Counted from the stretch's first letter, positions 51,561 to 62,332 are shown. The stretch: DNA of 64,000 nucleotides from Streptomyces sp. NBRC 110028 (GCF_001417735.1 NZ_BBUZ01000028.1:248001-312000); one strand, 5' to 3'. Made by a program: numbers and translations. Notes: generated from the letters alone by a model not told the origin.

Positions 51561-51598
51561 GAGCGGGTCGTCCGATACGGATGGCCCGCTTCTCGTTT
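51561..51598 (+). terminator. Terminator of tRNA-Ala copy 2
   Basis: AGCGGGTC (51562-51569) pairs with GGCCCGCT (51583-51590) with one mismatch, followed by a T-rich stretch TCTCGTTT. Confidence 0.65.
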
Positions 51599-51643
51599 CC
51601 CCGCTCCCGAGTCACCTCGATGCGGCTCGTCGGTGCCCTGCGG

Positions 51644-51649
51644 TAACCT
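51644..51649 (+). promoter_or_regulatory. -10 box of the leuS leader
   Basis: TAACCT lies exactly 6 nt before the ATG of the leader peptide at 51656, so the leader peptide would be translated from a leaderless mRNA. Confidence 0.55.
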
Positions 51650-51655
51650 GACCCC

Positions 51656-51694
51656 ATGCGTGCCGTACGCCTTCTGCTTAGCGGGCCGCGCTGA
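51656..51694 (+). CDS. leuS leader peptide MRAVRLLLSGPR
   Basis: A 12-codon frame contains three consecutive leucine codons (CTT CTG CTT at 51671-51679) and stops at TGA 51692-51694. It is followed by several mutually overlapping stems and an intrinsic terminator at 51739 before leuS. CTT is a rare leucine codon in this DNA. The arrangement is that of ribosome-mediated attenuation: slow translation of Leu codons when charged tRNA-Leu is short would let transcription continue into leuS. The layout is seen; the mechanism is inferred from known actinobacterial leu/ilv/trp leaders. Confidence 0.75.
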   Translation: MRAVRLLLSGPR

Positions 51695-51738
51695 TCAGTA
51701 CCGACCGCGATCATCTCCGGTCGGCATCGGCGCGGCGT

Positions 51739-51763
51739 CCCCTCCTGTGCGAGGGGCCTTTTT
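51739..51763 (+). terminator. Attenuator terminator upstream of leuS
   Basis: CCCCTC (51739-51744) and GAGGGG (51751-51756) enclose CTGTGC, then CC and five T (51759-51763). It is one of the very few U-run terminators in this window. Upstream stems CCGACC/GGTCGG (51701-51706, 51719-51724) and GCCGCGC/GCGCGGC (51685-51691, 51730-51736) may form the alternative fold; the exact antiterminator is not resolved by eye. Confidence 0.75.
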
Positions 51764-51830
51764 GTTTCACCGGACAAGAGGGAATCGGCCTGTACCGCGG
51801 GCAGAGACGACCAATGGAGCTTTGAGGATC

Positions 51831-54707
<2,877 letters not shown>

Positions 54708-54730
54708 CGGCTCCGGGAGCTTCCGCACGG

Positions 54731-54765
54731 GCGGGCTGGGGGTTCGTCAGGAACCCCCGGCCCGC
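54731..54765 (+). terminator. leuS terminator
   Basis: GCGGGCTGGGGGTTC and GAACCCCCGGCCCGC form a stem of about 14 bp with one mismatch and a GTCAG loop, 24 bases after the stop. Confidence 0.8.
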
Positions 54766-54827
54766 CCGGTCCGTTTACGCTGGGAGGACAGCAGCCACCG
54801 CGGTGACCGCCGCCCTAAGGAGCGCAC

Positions 54828-55565
54828 ATGGAAGCCATCTGGATCCTGTTGCTGCTTTTCGTCATGTTCATCGTGACCGGCGCCTATGTCACGGTGCGGG
54901 TGGTGCGGACGGCCAAGCGCGGCCTCGACCGCACCGTGGAGCAGGCCCGCCGCACGGTCGAGGACACCCGGCTCCGGGCCCGCCAGTTCGCCCGGCCGGG
55001 CGCCTCCGGTGAGCTGGCCGAGCTGCGGCTGTCGCTGCGTACGTCGATGTCCGCCACCGAGCAGGCCCTGCGCGCGGTCGCGGGCCAAGACCGCTCCGTG
55101 GCGGAATCGTTGAACCTGTTCCAGCGGCTCAGCGCGCACGGCCACGAGCTGGACGACGATCTGAAGCGGCTGGAGCGGGAGCCGGACAAGACCCGCCTCG
55201 CCGCGCTGCTCCCCGAGCTGCGGGAGCGTACGGAGCGGATCACGCACTCCGCGGACTCGCTGCGCTGGGCGGTGCGGGAGCGGGCGCAGCGGTTCGCCCA
55301 CGACGAGCTGGACGTGCTGGGGCGCGAGATCGAGATGGAGGCGGGGGCGCTGCGGCACTGGACGGTGGAGGAGCCGCGGCCCGAGGCGAGCCCGCGGCCC
55401 TCATCGGAGCCGGAGCCGGAGCGGAAGCCGGAGCCGGAGTCTGCGCCCGTGGGCGAGTCCGGGCCCCGGCCGGAACCGCCCTCCCTGGAGAGCACGCCCC
55501 GATCGCGGCCGTACTCCTGGCAAAAGTCCTGGCAGGAGTCCCCCCGCCCCGAGAACACCGCCTGA
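54828..55565 (+). CDS. Membrane-anchored coiled-coil protein, unknown function
   Basis: The 245-residue product starts with a helix (IWILLLLFVMFIVTGAYVTV, about 4-23), immediately followed by a basic segment VVRTAKRGLDRTV. It is then mostly helical and charged with heptad-like stretches (QARRTVEDTRLRARQF, LQ-type ELAELRLSLRTSMSATEQALRAVAG, ELDDDLKRLEREPDKTRL). The last about 70 residues are Pro/Glu/Ser-rich. The helix first, basic residues after it, suggests the bulk is cytoplasmic. It lies between leuS and degV. No domain name is recognised. Confidence 0.7.
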   Translation: MEAIWILLLLFVMFIVTGAYVTVRVVRTAKRGLDRTVEQARRTVEDTRLRARQFARPGASGELAELRLSLRTSMSATEQALRAVAGQDRSVAESLNLFQRLSAHGHELDDDLKRLEREPDKTRLAALLPELRERTERITHSADSLRWAVRERAQRFAHDELDVLGREIEMEAGALRHWTVEEPRPEASPRPSSEPEPERKPEPESAPVGESGPRPEPPSLESTPRSRPYSWQKSWQESPRPENTA

Positions 55566-55633
55566 ACACGGGCTTACCGATAGGGTCGGTGATCATCGGT
55601 GGGGTCGCGCTGTCGGCCCGGGGCTTCCCCGGA

Positions 55634-55639
55634 TAATCT
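55634..55639 (+). promoter_or_regulatory. Leaderless-type -10 box of degV
   Basis: TAATCT ends 7 nt before ATG 55647, without Shine-Dalgarno. Confidence 0.5.
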
Positions 55640-55646
55640 CCCAGTC

Positions 55647-56492
55647 ATGTCCCGCCATGTCGCGATCGTGACCGATTCAACGGCTTACCTGCCGCAGGAG
55701 GCGATGGAGCGGCACCGCATCACCGCCGTGCCGCTGACGGTGGTGCTCGGAGACCGGGCGCTGGAGGAGGGGACCGAGATCTCGGCCCTGTCGCTCGCGG
55801 AGGCCCTGCAGAAGCGCAAGCCGGTGACCACGTCCCGGCCCAGCCCCGAGACCTTCGCGGACGCCTACCGCGCGGCCGCGGCGGAGGGCGCGACCGGCAT
55901 CGTCTCGCTGCATCTGTCCGCCGAGATCTCCGGCACCTACGACGCGGCGGTGCTCGCCGCGCAGGACGCGCCCGTGCCGGTACGGGTGGTGGACAGCGGC
56001 ATGGTCGCGATGGCGCTCGGCTTCTGCGCGCTGGCGGCGGCCGCGACCGCGGAGGGCGGCGGCACGCTGGACGAGGCCGTCGCGGCGGCCCAGAAGCGGG
56101 CCGACGGCACCTCCGCCTACTTCTACGTCGACACCCTCGACTACCTGCGCCGAGGCGGCCGTATCGGCGCGGCCCAGGCCCTCCTCGGTTCCGCGCTCGC
56201 GGTCAAACCGCTGCTCCAGCTCGACGAGGGCCGGATCGAGCTGCGGGAAAAGGTCCGCACCGCGTCCAAGGCCATCGCCCGGCTCGAGGAGATCGTGGTG
56301 GAGCGGGCGGGCCGGAGCCCGGTGGACATCGCCGTCCAGCACCTCGCGGCGGGAGAGCGCGCGACCGCCCTCGCCGAGCGGCTGCGGGAGCGGGTGCCGG
56401 GGCTCGCGGAGCTGTACGTGAGCGAGGTGGGCGCGGTGATCGGGGCACACACCGGGCCGGGGCTGTTGGGCGCGGTGGTCTCTCCGCGGTAG
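55647..56492 (+). CDS. DegV family fatty-acid-binding protein
   Basis: DegV proteins (also called FakB) bind a fatty acid so that a kinase can phosphorylate it. The 281-residue product has the family start VAIVTDSTAYLP, the fatty-acid pocket motif VTTSRPSPETF, HLSAEISGTYDAAVLAA, and the C-terminal subdomain FYVDTLDYLRRGGRIGAAQALLGSALAVKPLLQLDEGRI and EVGAVIGAHTGPGLLG. These are all the conserved elements. No fakA kinase is adjacent. ATG 55647 fits the leaderless box. Confidence 0.9.
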   Translation: MSRHVAIVTDSTAYLPQEAMERHRITAVPLTVVLGDRALEEGTEISALSLAEALQKRKPVTTSRPSPETFADAYRAAAAEGATGIVSLHLSAEISGTYDAAVLAAQDAPVPVRVVDSGMVAMALGFCALAAAATAEGGGTLDEAVAAAQKRADGTSAYFYVDTLDYLRRGGRIGAAQALLGSALAVKPLLQLDEGRIELREKVRTASKAIARLEEIVVERAGRSPVDIAVQHLAAGERATALAERLRERVPGLAELYVSEVGAVIGAHTGPGLLGAVVSPR

Positions 56493-56532
56493 CGGCTGCT
56501 CGTCCAGTGGTTAACTCTTTCGGGTGGCGGGG

Positions 56533-56559
56533 TTATCCACATTCCGCGGGTTATCCCCG
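56533..56559 (+). promoter_or_regulatory. Two DnaA-box-like sites between degV and comEA
   Basis: TTATCCACA (56533-56541) equals the consensus DnaA box and TTATCCCCG (56551-56559) is close to it, 9 nt apart in the same orientation. Streptomyces boxes more often read TTGTCCACA, so binding is uncertain. Confidence 0.35.
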
Positions 56560-56611
56560 GGAATCGGGACTGATCAGCGGGGTCGGGTGAAGGTGCCTAC
56601 CGTCGGGTGGC

Positions 56612-57748
56612 ATGAGGACACGATCACGCACCGTTACGAATCAGCAGCCGGGCCGCGGCCGCCACCGCCTCGCCGCGCCCCGCCCGGGCGTTCACCTCCG
56701 GGCCACCTGTCGTCGGACCCGCCCCGCGCCGCCTGCGCGCAATGCCCGCGCGGCCGCTCTCTTCCCCCTCCCGCGCGAGGCGACCGCCCTCACCGCCCCC
56801 ACCGTCCCCGGGAGCCGGGCTCCGGCCCCCGGCGCGCCGTCCCCCCGAAGCCCGACCCCGGCCGACCCCACCCCGGCTGCGACTGCGGCTCCGGCTGTGG
56901 CCATGCACGAGACGACGGTGGACGAGGCCATGGACGAGGAGGCGGCCGTAGACGGAGAGGGCGCGGGGGAGAAGACCGGCACCGGCGGCGGCCGGGCGCT
57001 GCGCCGCCGCGACCGGATGCGGCTGGCGCTGCGCGAACGCCTTCCGCTGTGGCTCCAACTGCGCTGCGGCATGGAGTTGCGGACCGTCGCCGCGCTGGCG
57101 GTCGCCCTCGTCGCCGCGATGGCCTTCGCGGTCCACCACTTCTGGAGCGGCCGCCCCCAGACCGTGCGGGCGCCCGAACCCGAACCGGCGCCTGCGGCGG
57201 CCCCCCACCCCGGCCCGATGTCCGGCCCGATGTCCGGACCGACGACCGGGGCGCGTGCGGCCGCCGGTGCGGGCGGCCGCTCGGTCGTGGTCGATGTGAC
57301 GGGCAAGGTCCGCCGCCCGGGGCTGCGTCATCTGCCGTCCGGGGCGAGGGTCGCCGACGCGATCGAGGCGGCGGGCGGGGCGCGGCCGGGCGCGGACACG
57401 AGCGGACTGAACCGGGCCCGGCCCCTGGTGGACGGGGAGCAGATCGTGGTCGGCGCCCCGGCGCGTCAGGCCCCCGCGGGACCCGCCCCCGCCGGCCCGG
57501 CCGCCGCCCCCGCACCCGCCTCCGCGCCCGGAGCCGGCCCCGGCGCACCGGGCGGCGGCGTGATCAGCCTCAACTCTGCGACCGCGGAACAGCTCGACAC
57601 CCTGCCGGGCGTCGGCCCGGTCCTGGCCCGGCACATCCTCGACTACCGCACCCAGCACGGCGGTTTCCGCTCCATCGATGAACTCCGCGAGGTCAACGGG
57701 ATCGGCGACCGCCGGTTCGCCGATCTCCGACCGCTGGTTCAGCCATGA
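56612..57748 (+). CDS. comEA: ComEA family DNA-binding protein
   Basis: In competent bacteria ComEA binds incoming DNA outside the membrane. The 378-residue product has a long disordered N-terminus (about 1-140, Arg/Pro/Ala-rich), a helix (TVAALAVALVAAMAFAVHHFW, about 157-177) and an SLBB domain (SVVVDVTGKVRRPGLRHLPSGARVADAIEAAGG). A Pro/Ala linker leads to the helix-hairpin-helix (about 315-375: ISLNSATAEQLDTLPGVGPVLARHILDYR...FRSIDELREVNGIGDRRFADLRPLV). TACCGT 8 nt before ATG 56612 may be its -10. comEC overlaps its stop codon (ATGA). Natural competence is not established for Streptomyces, so the role is open. Confidence 0.88.
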   Translation: MRTRSRTVTNQQPGRGRHRLAAPRPGVHLRATCRRTRPAPPARNARAAALFPLPREATALTAPTVPGSRAPAPGAPSPRSPTPADPTPAATAAPAVAMHETTVDEAMDEEAAVDGEGAGEKTGTGGGRALRRRDRMRLALRERLPLWLQLRCGMELRTVAALAVALVAAMAFAVHHFWSGRPQTVRAPEPEPAPAAAPHPGPMSGPMSGPTTGARAAAGAGGRSVVVDVTGKVRRPGLRHLPSGARVADAIEAAGGARPGADTSGLNRARPLVDGEQIVVGAPARQAPAGPAPAGPAAAPAPASAPGAGPGAPGGGVISLNSATAEQLDTLPGVGPVLARHILDYRTQHGGFRSIDELREVNGIGDRRFADLRPLVQP

Positions 57749-60700
57749 CGCCCGTACGGACGGCGCGCCCCCGCGCCCCGGTGCACGCGGCCGCCGCCTC
57801 ACCGCGCGGGGCGTCCGACCCCCGCCAGGAGGGCCCGGCGGACCTCCGCCTGGTGCCACCCGTGCTGGCCGCCTGGGCCGCGGCGGCGATCGCCCTGGGC
57901 ACACCGGGCCGCACGGTGGCCGTGGTCTGCGCGGGAGCCTGCCTGGTGGCGGCCGCCCTGCTGTCCGTGACCCGCCGGCGCCGGGCGGCCATGGGGCGGA
58001 CCCGGAGGCGGACGGCGGGGGCCGTGGCCGCGGTCCTGCTGTGCGGGGCCACGGCGGGAGCGGTCGCCGCGCTGCACGCGGCGGATGTGCGGCGGGGCCC
58101 GGTCCCGGCGCTGGCCGGGGAATTCGCCGAGGCGACCGTCGAGGTGGCGGTCACGGGGGATCCCAGGCTCAGCCGCCCCCGGGTGCGCGGGGCCGCGCTC
58201 GCGCCCGTGTCGGTGGTGGTCGAGGCGGAGGCCACCCGGGTCACCGGGCCTGACGGCAGGACGACGGACACCCGGGCCCCGGTGCTGGTGACGGTCCGTC
58301 CGGAGGCCCGGAAGCGAGCGGCGTGGCTGCGGCTGCTGCCGTCCACGCGGCTACGGGTGCCCGGCCGTCTGGCGCCGCCGCTGCGCGACGGGGACCGTGT
58401 CGCGGCGGTGGTGCGCGGCGGTGGCGGGCCGCCGCGCGTCATCGGGGCGCCCAGCTCCGTCCAGCGGCTGGCGGGCCGGTTGCGCGCCGGGCTCCGCACG
58501 GCGACCGACGAGCTGTCCCCGGACGCGCGGGCGCTGCTTCCGGGGCTGGTCGTGGGGGACACCTCACGGGTTCCGCCGGACCTCGAGGAGGCGTTCCGGG
58601 CCACGGACATGACGCATCTGCTGGCCGTCTCCGGCAGCAACCTCACCCTGCTGCTGGCGCTGCTGACCGGCCCTCCGCACCTCGCCGCGCGCGCCGAGCG
58701 GCGCGGGCTGGCCGCGGCGCTCGGTATGCGGCTGCGCACGACGGCCCTGCTCGGCGGCGGGCTCACGCTCGCCTTCGTGATCGTCTGCCGACCCGATCCC
58801 AGCGTGCTGCGGGCGGCGGCCTGCGGGCTGATCACGCTGCTGGCCATCGGCACCGGGCGCCGCCGCTCCCTGCTCCCGGCCCTGGCCGCCGCGGCCCTCG
58901 CGCTGCTGCTGTACGACCCGTGGCTGACCCGGAGCTATGGGTTCCTGCTCTCCGTCCTGGCCACCGGCGCGCTGCTCACCTTCGCACCGGGGTGGAGCGC
59001 CACCCTGCGGCGCCGTGGGGTGCCGCCCCGTCCGGCGGAGATGCTGGCGGCCGCCGCGGCGGCGCAGGCGGTGTGCGCCCCGGTGGTGGTGATGATGGCC
59101 GCGCGGGTGAGCCTGGTGGCGATCCCCTGCAATCTGCTCGCCGAGCTGGCGGTGGGGCCCGCCATGGTCCTCGGCTCCGCCGCGCTCGCGGTGGCCCCGC
59201 TCGCGCCTCCGGCCGCCCGGTGGATCGCCTGGCCCGCCAGCTGGCCTGCCGAGTGGATAGCCGGGGTGGCCCGGACCGGCGCGGGCCTTCCCGGCGCGGA
59301 GGCGGGCTGGCCGGGCGGCTGGCCCGGTGGGCTGCTGCTGGCGGCGGTCACCCTGGCCGCCGTCCTCCTGGGGCGCCGTCTGCTGCGGCACCGTTGGCTG
59401 TGGGCGGTCTGCGCGCTGCTCCTGCTGCTCGCGGTGGTCCGCCCGGCGCCGCTGACCCGGGTCATCACCGGCTGGCCCCCGCCCGGCTGGCGGATGGTGG
59501 CCTGCGATGTGGGCCAGGGGGACGCCCTGGTCCTGGCCGCCGGGCCCGGCACGGCCGTCGTCGTGGACGCCGGGCCCGAGCCACGGGCGGTGGACCGCTG
59601 TCTGCGGACGCTGGGTGTGGTCCGCATCCCGCTGCTCGTCCTGACCCACTTCCACGCCGACCATGTGGCCGGGCTGCCCGGGGTGCTGCGCGGCCGCTCG
59701 GTGGGAGCGATCGAGACGACCGGCCTGGCGGAGCCACCCGGCCAGGCCGCGGCCGTGCGGCGCGGGGCCGCGGCGGCGCGGGTGCCCCTGGTGACGGCCC
59801 GGCCGGGGGAGCGGCGCCGGTTGGGCCCGCTGTCCTGGGAGGTGCTGTGGCCCGGGCCCGGCACCCCGGCCGCCACCCCGGCCCAGGAGGGGCCGAACGA
59901 CGCCAGTGTGACCCTTCTGGTCCGTACGGCGAGCCTGACCCTGCTGCTCCTCGGCGACCTGGAACCGCCCGCCCAGCAGGCCCTGCTGACGGCATATCCG
60001 GCCCTGCCCCCGGTGGATGTGCTCAAGGTCGCCCACCATGGCTCGGCCTACCAGGACCCGCGGCTGATCCACCGGCTGCACCCGCGTCTCGCCCTCATCT
60101 CCTGCGGCGCGGACAACCCGTACGGGCATCCGTCACCCCGCACCGTCGCGGTCCTGAGGGCCCGGGGCGCCGCCGTGCTGCGGACCGACCGGGACGGGCC
60201 GATCGCGGTGACCGGCCCGCGGCTGCGGGCGGCGGTCGGTGGAAAAAGGAGACGCCCGGTGCGCCGGGTGGCAGTAGGTTCCAGGGGCGGACTCGGTCGG
60301 TGCCGAAGGGAGGCTCACTCATGTCGCTCGCACAGTGGACCAAGGTCGATGACTACTTCAACGGCCTTCTGGCGCCGTCGGATCCGGCCCTGGACGCCGC
60401 CTTGGAGCACAGCGCGGCCGCCGGGCTGCCGCCGCATCAGGTGGCGCCCAATCAGGGGAAGCTGCTGCATCTACTGGCCCGGATCCAGGGGGCGCGCACC
60501 GTCCTGGAAATCGGCACCCTGGGCGGGTACAGCACGATCTGGCTGGCCCGGGCGCTGCCCGAGGGCGGGCGGCTGGTCTCCCTGGAGGCCGACCCCCGGT
60601 GTGCGGAGGTGGCGCGGGCCAATGTGGAGCGGGCGGGTCTGGGTGAGGTCGTCGAGATCCGCACCGGCAGGGCGCTGGAGTCGCTGCCCCGGCTGGCCGA

Positions 60701-60894
60701 GGAGGAGCACGGCCCCTTCGACGTGGTCTTCATCGACGCCGACAAGCCCGGCAACCCCGACTACCTGGCCTGGGCGCTGCGGCTCACCCGACCCGGCAGC
60801 CTCATCATCGGGGACAACGTGGTGCGGGACGGGGAGGCAGACGGTAGGCGAGAAGGGGTACGACGGCTTCGCGCTGGCGCTGGTCACCGGGTAG
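57745..60894 (+). CDS. comEC: ComEC/Rec2 DNA channel protein, reading on through the next gene
   Basis: Polytopic protein that passes single-stranded DNA into the cell in competent bacteria. Domains: N-terminal helices and OB-like part (about 20-230), then the competence domain with LLPGLVVGDTS and ATDMTHLLAVSGSNLTLL (about 275-310), many helices to about 570, and a metallo-beta-lactamase domain with DVGQGDALVL (about 587), LTHFHADHVAGL (about 632) and KVAHHGS (about 761). The real family sequence ends near residue 832 (about 60240). From there the frame stays open, reads the whole next gene out of frame and stops only at 60894. A run of five A at about 60243-60247 may mark a lost stop. ATG overlaps the comEA stop. 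Confidence 0.82.
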   Translation: MTPVRTARPRAPVHAAAASPRGASDPRQEGPADLRLVPPVLAAWAAAAIALGTPGRTVAVVCAGACLVAAALLSVTRRRRAAMGRTRRRTAGAVAAVLLCGATAGAVAALHAADVRRGPVPALAGEFAEATVEVAVTGDPRLSRPRVRGAALAPVSVVVEAEATRVTGPDGRTTDTRAPVLVTVRPEARKRAAWLRLLPSTRLRVPGRLAPPLRDGDRVAAVVRGGGGPPRVIGAPSSVQRLAGRLRAGLRTATDELSPDARALLPGLVVGDTSRVPPDLEEAFRATDMTHLLAVSGSNLTLLLALLTGPPHLAARAERRGLAAALGMRLRTTALLGGGLTLAFVIVCRPDPSVLRAAACGLITLLAIGTGRRRSLLPALAAAALALLLYDPWLTRSYGFLLSVLATGALLTFAPGWSATLRRRGVPPRPAEMLAAAAAAQAVCAPVVVMMAARVSLVAIPCNLLAELAVGPAMVLGSAALAVAPLAPPAARWIAWPASWPAEWIAGVARTGAGLPGAEAGWPGGWPGGLLLAAVTLAAVLLGRRLLRHRWLWAVCALLLLLAVVRPAPLTRVITGWPPPGWRMVACDVGQGDALVLAAGPGTAVVVDAGPEPRAVDRCLRTLGVVRIPLLVLTHFHADHVAGLPGVLRGRSVGAIETTGLAEPPGQAAAVRRGAAAARVPLVTARPGERRRLGPLSWEVLWPGPGTPAATPAQEGPNDASVTLLVRTASLTLLLLGDLEPPAQQALLTAYPALPPVDVLKVAHHGSAYQDPRLIHRLHPRLALISCGADNPYGHPSPRTVAVLRARGAAVLRTDRDGPIAVTGPRLRAAVGGKRRRPVRRVAVGSRGGLGRCRREAHSCRSHSGPRSMTTSTAFWRRRIRPWTPPWSTARPPGCRRIRWRPIRGSCCIYWPGSRGRAPSWKSAPWAGTARSGWPGRCPRAGGWSPWRPTPGVRRWRGPMWSGRVWVRSSRSAPAGRWSRCPGWPRRSTAPSTWSSSTPTSPATPTTWPGRCGSPDPAASSSGTTWCGTGRQTVGEKGYDGFALALVTG
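60321..60894 (+). pseudogene. SAM-dependent O-methyltransferase, frameshifted near the C-terminus
   Basis: From ATG 60321 (with GGGAGG at good spacing) the frame gives a typical class-I O-methyltransferase of the COMT/CCoAOMT type: APNQGKLLHLLARIQGARTVLEIGTLGGYSTIWLARALP (SAM motif I), then LVSLEADPRCAEVA, and FDVVFIDADKPGNPDYLAWALRLTRPGSLIIGDNVVRDGE (metal/SAM site). Shortly after NVVRDGE (about 60836) the frame is wrong. The family's final residues, QTVGEKGYDGFALALVTG and stop, are found in another frame from about 60839 to 60894. About 20-30 residues usually present between these two points are missing. A deletion not divisible by three is the simplest reading. Kept in its frame, the protein would run on far past the gene. 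Confidence 0.75.
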
Positions 60895-60931
60895 CGGACG
60901 AGGGGGCGGACGGTTGCGGCCACGGCCGGCT

Positions 60932-61210
60932 TCAGTCGGTCTCCAGCCAGCCCTCGTACTCCTCGGCGAAGGCGTCCAGCGCGGCCCCGTCCAGCCGCGC
61001 GGCCGGATCCTCAACGACCACCAGCCACTGGGCGTCCTCGGCGTCGTCCTCACCTGCCAGGGCGTCCCGCACCAGCTGGGGCTCCTCCGCGACACCGAAG
61101 CGCCCGGGCAGCGCCTCGGCCACCTCCTCCGCCGCGTCGCGGTCGGGCAGCACCAGCACATGGCGTACGCCGTTCGGTCCTCCATCCATCACCGGAACAT
61201 TGTCGGCCAT
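60932..61210 (-). CDS. Small acidic protein, unknown function
   Basis: The 92-residue product reads MADNVPVMDGGPNGVRHVLVLPDRDAAEEVAEALPGRFGVAEEP...DAQWLVVVEDPAARLDGAALDAFAEEYEGWLETD. It is acidic with predicted beta-alpha-beta pattern, with no Cys, signal or membrane segment. It runs opposite to comEC and holA and shares the intergenic repeat region with holA. I recognise it as a recurrent hypothetical at this locus in Streptomyces but know no function. Confidence 0.7.
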   Translation of the reverse strand: MADNVPVMDGGPNGVRHVLVLPDRDAAEEVAEALPGRFGVAEEPQLVRDALAGEDDAEDAQWLVVVEDPAARLDGAALDAFAEEYEGWLETD

Positions 61211-61224
61211 ACGCGAGGCCGGGC

Positions 61225-61296
61225 CCGTCGGGGGACCGGGCCGTCGGGGGACCGGATCGTCGGGGACCGGCCCTCGGGAGACCGGGCTGTCGGTGG
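61225..61296. repeat. Degenerate tandem repeat, about five 15-17-bp units
   Basis: Units of the type GGGCC-GTCGGGGGACC follow one another (…GGGACC GGGCCGTCGGGGGACC GGATCGTCGGGGACC GGCCCTCGGGAGACC GGGCTGTCGG…). They lie in the divergent gap between the 92-residue gene and holA, so right in the promoter region of both. Confidence 0.6.
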
Positions 61297-61317
61297 TCCG
61301 TGGGATGCTGGACCGCG

Positions 61318-62307
61318 ATGGCCAGGAAGACGACGACCGACGATCCCCTCGCCCCGGTGACCCTCGCCGTGGGCCAGGAGGACCTGCTGCTCGACCGCGC
61401 CGTGCAGCAGGTCGTGGCGGCCGCGCGCGCGGCCGACCCCGACACCGATGTGCGCGACCTCACGCCCGACGCGCTGCAGCCCGGCACCCTCGCCGAGCTG
61501 ACCAGCCCCTCGCTCTTCGCGGAGCGCAAGGTCGTGGTGGTGCGCAGCGCCCAGGATCTGTCGGCCGACACGATCAAGGACGTGAAGGGGTATCTCGGCG
61601 CTCCCGCCGAGGAGATCACCCTGGTCCTGCTGCACGCCGGTCAGGCCAAGGGCAAGGGGCTGCTGGACGCCGCCCGCAAGGCCGGGGCGCGCGAGGTGGC
61701 GTGCCCGAAGATGACCAAGCCCGCCGACCGGCTGGCGTTCGTCCGGTCGGAGTTCCGCACCAGCGGCCGTTCCGCCACGCCGGAGGCATGCCAGGCCCTG
61801 GTGGACGCCATCGGAAGCGATCTGCGCGAGCTGGCCAGCGCGGTGTCCCAGCTCGTCGCCGATGTCGAGGGCACGATCGACGAGGCCGTCGTCGGCCGCT
61901 ACTACACGGGCCGCGCCGAGGCGTCCAGCTTCACCGTCGCCGACCGCGCCGTCGAGGGGCGGGCGGCCGAGGCGCTGGAGGCGCTGCGCTGGGCCATGGC
62001 CACCGGCGTGGCTCCGGTGTTGATCACCAGCGCCCTGGCCCAGGGCGTCCGCGCCATCGGCAAGCTCGCCTCCGCCCCGCGCGGAGCCCGCCCCGGTGAT
62101 CTGGCCCGTGAGCTGGGCATGCCGCCCTGGAAGATCGACCGGGTGCGGCAGCAGATGCGCGGCTGGTCGGCGGACGGGGTGTCGATCGCGCTGCGTGCGG
62201 TCGCCGAGGCCGACGCGGGCGTCAAGGGCGGCGGCGACGATCCGGAATACGCCCTGGAGAAGGCCGTCGTCACCATCGCCCGTGCCGCCCGCGCGGGCCG
62301 TGCCTAG
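61318..62307 (+). CDS. holA: DNA polymerase III subunit delta
   Basis: Clamp-loader subunit that opens the beta clamp. The 329-residue product begins LAPVTLAVGQEDLLLDRAV, then LTSPSLFAERKVVVVRSAQDL (typical HolA segment), LLHAGQAKGKGLLDAARKAGA, IGSDLRELASAVSQLVADVEGTIDEAVVGRYYTGRAEASSFTVADRAVEG, and a helical C-terminal collar domain (APVLITSALAQGVRAIGKLA, GMPPWKIDRVRQQMRGW). ATG 61318; no good -10 is seen in the repeat-rich upstream DNA. The position between comEC and rpsT is the usual one. Confidence 0.93.
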   Translation: MARKTTTDDPLAPVTLAVGQEDLLLDRAVQQVVAAARAADPDTDVRDLTPDALQPGTLAELTSPSLFAERKVVVVRSAQDLSADTIKDVKGYLGAPAEEITLVLLHAGQAKGKGLLDAARKAGAREVACPKMTKPADRLAFVRSEFRTSGRSATPEACQALVDAIGSDLRELASAVSQLVADVEGTIDEAVVGRYYTGRAEASSFTVADRAVEGRAAEALEALRWAMATGVAPVLITSALAQGVRAIGKLASAPRGARPGDLARELGMPPWKIDRVRQQMRGWSADGVSIALRAVAEADAGVKGGGDDPEYALEKAVVTIARAARAGRA

Positions 62308-62332
62308 CGTTTCCGGCCGGCGGTCCCCGGCC

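Noticed and set aside
58323..62099. Continuous plus-strand frame of 1258 codons over comEC, the methyltransferase and holA
   Set aside because: It encodes real protein only from 60321 to about 60840 (methyltransferase); elsewhere it is out of frame with comEC and holA.
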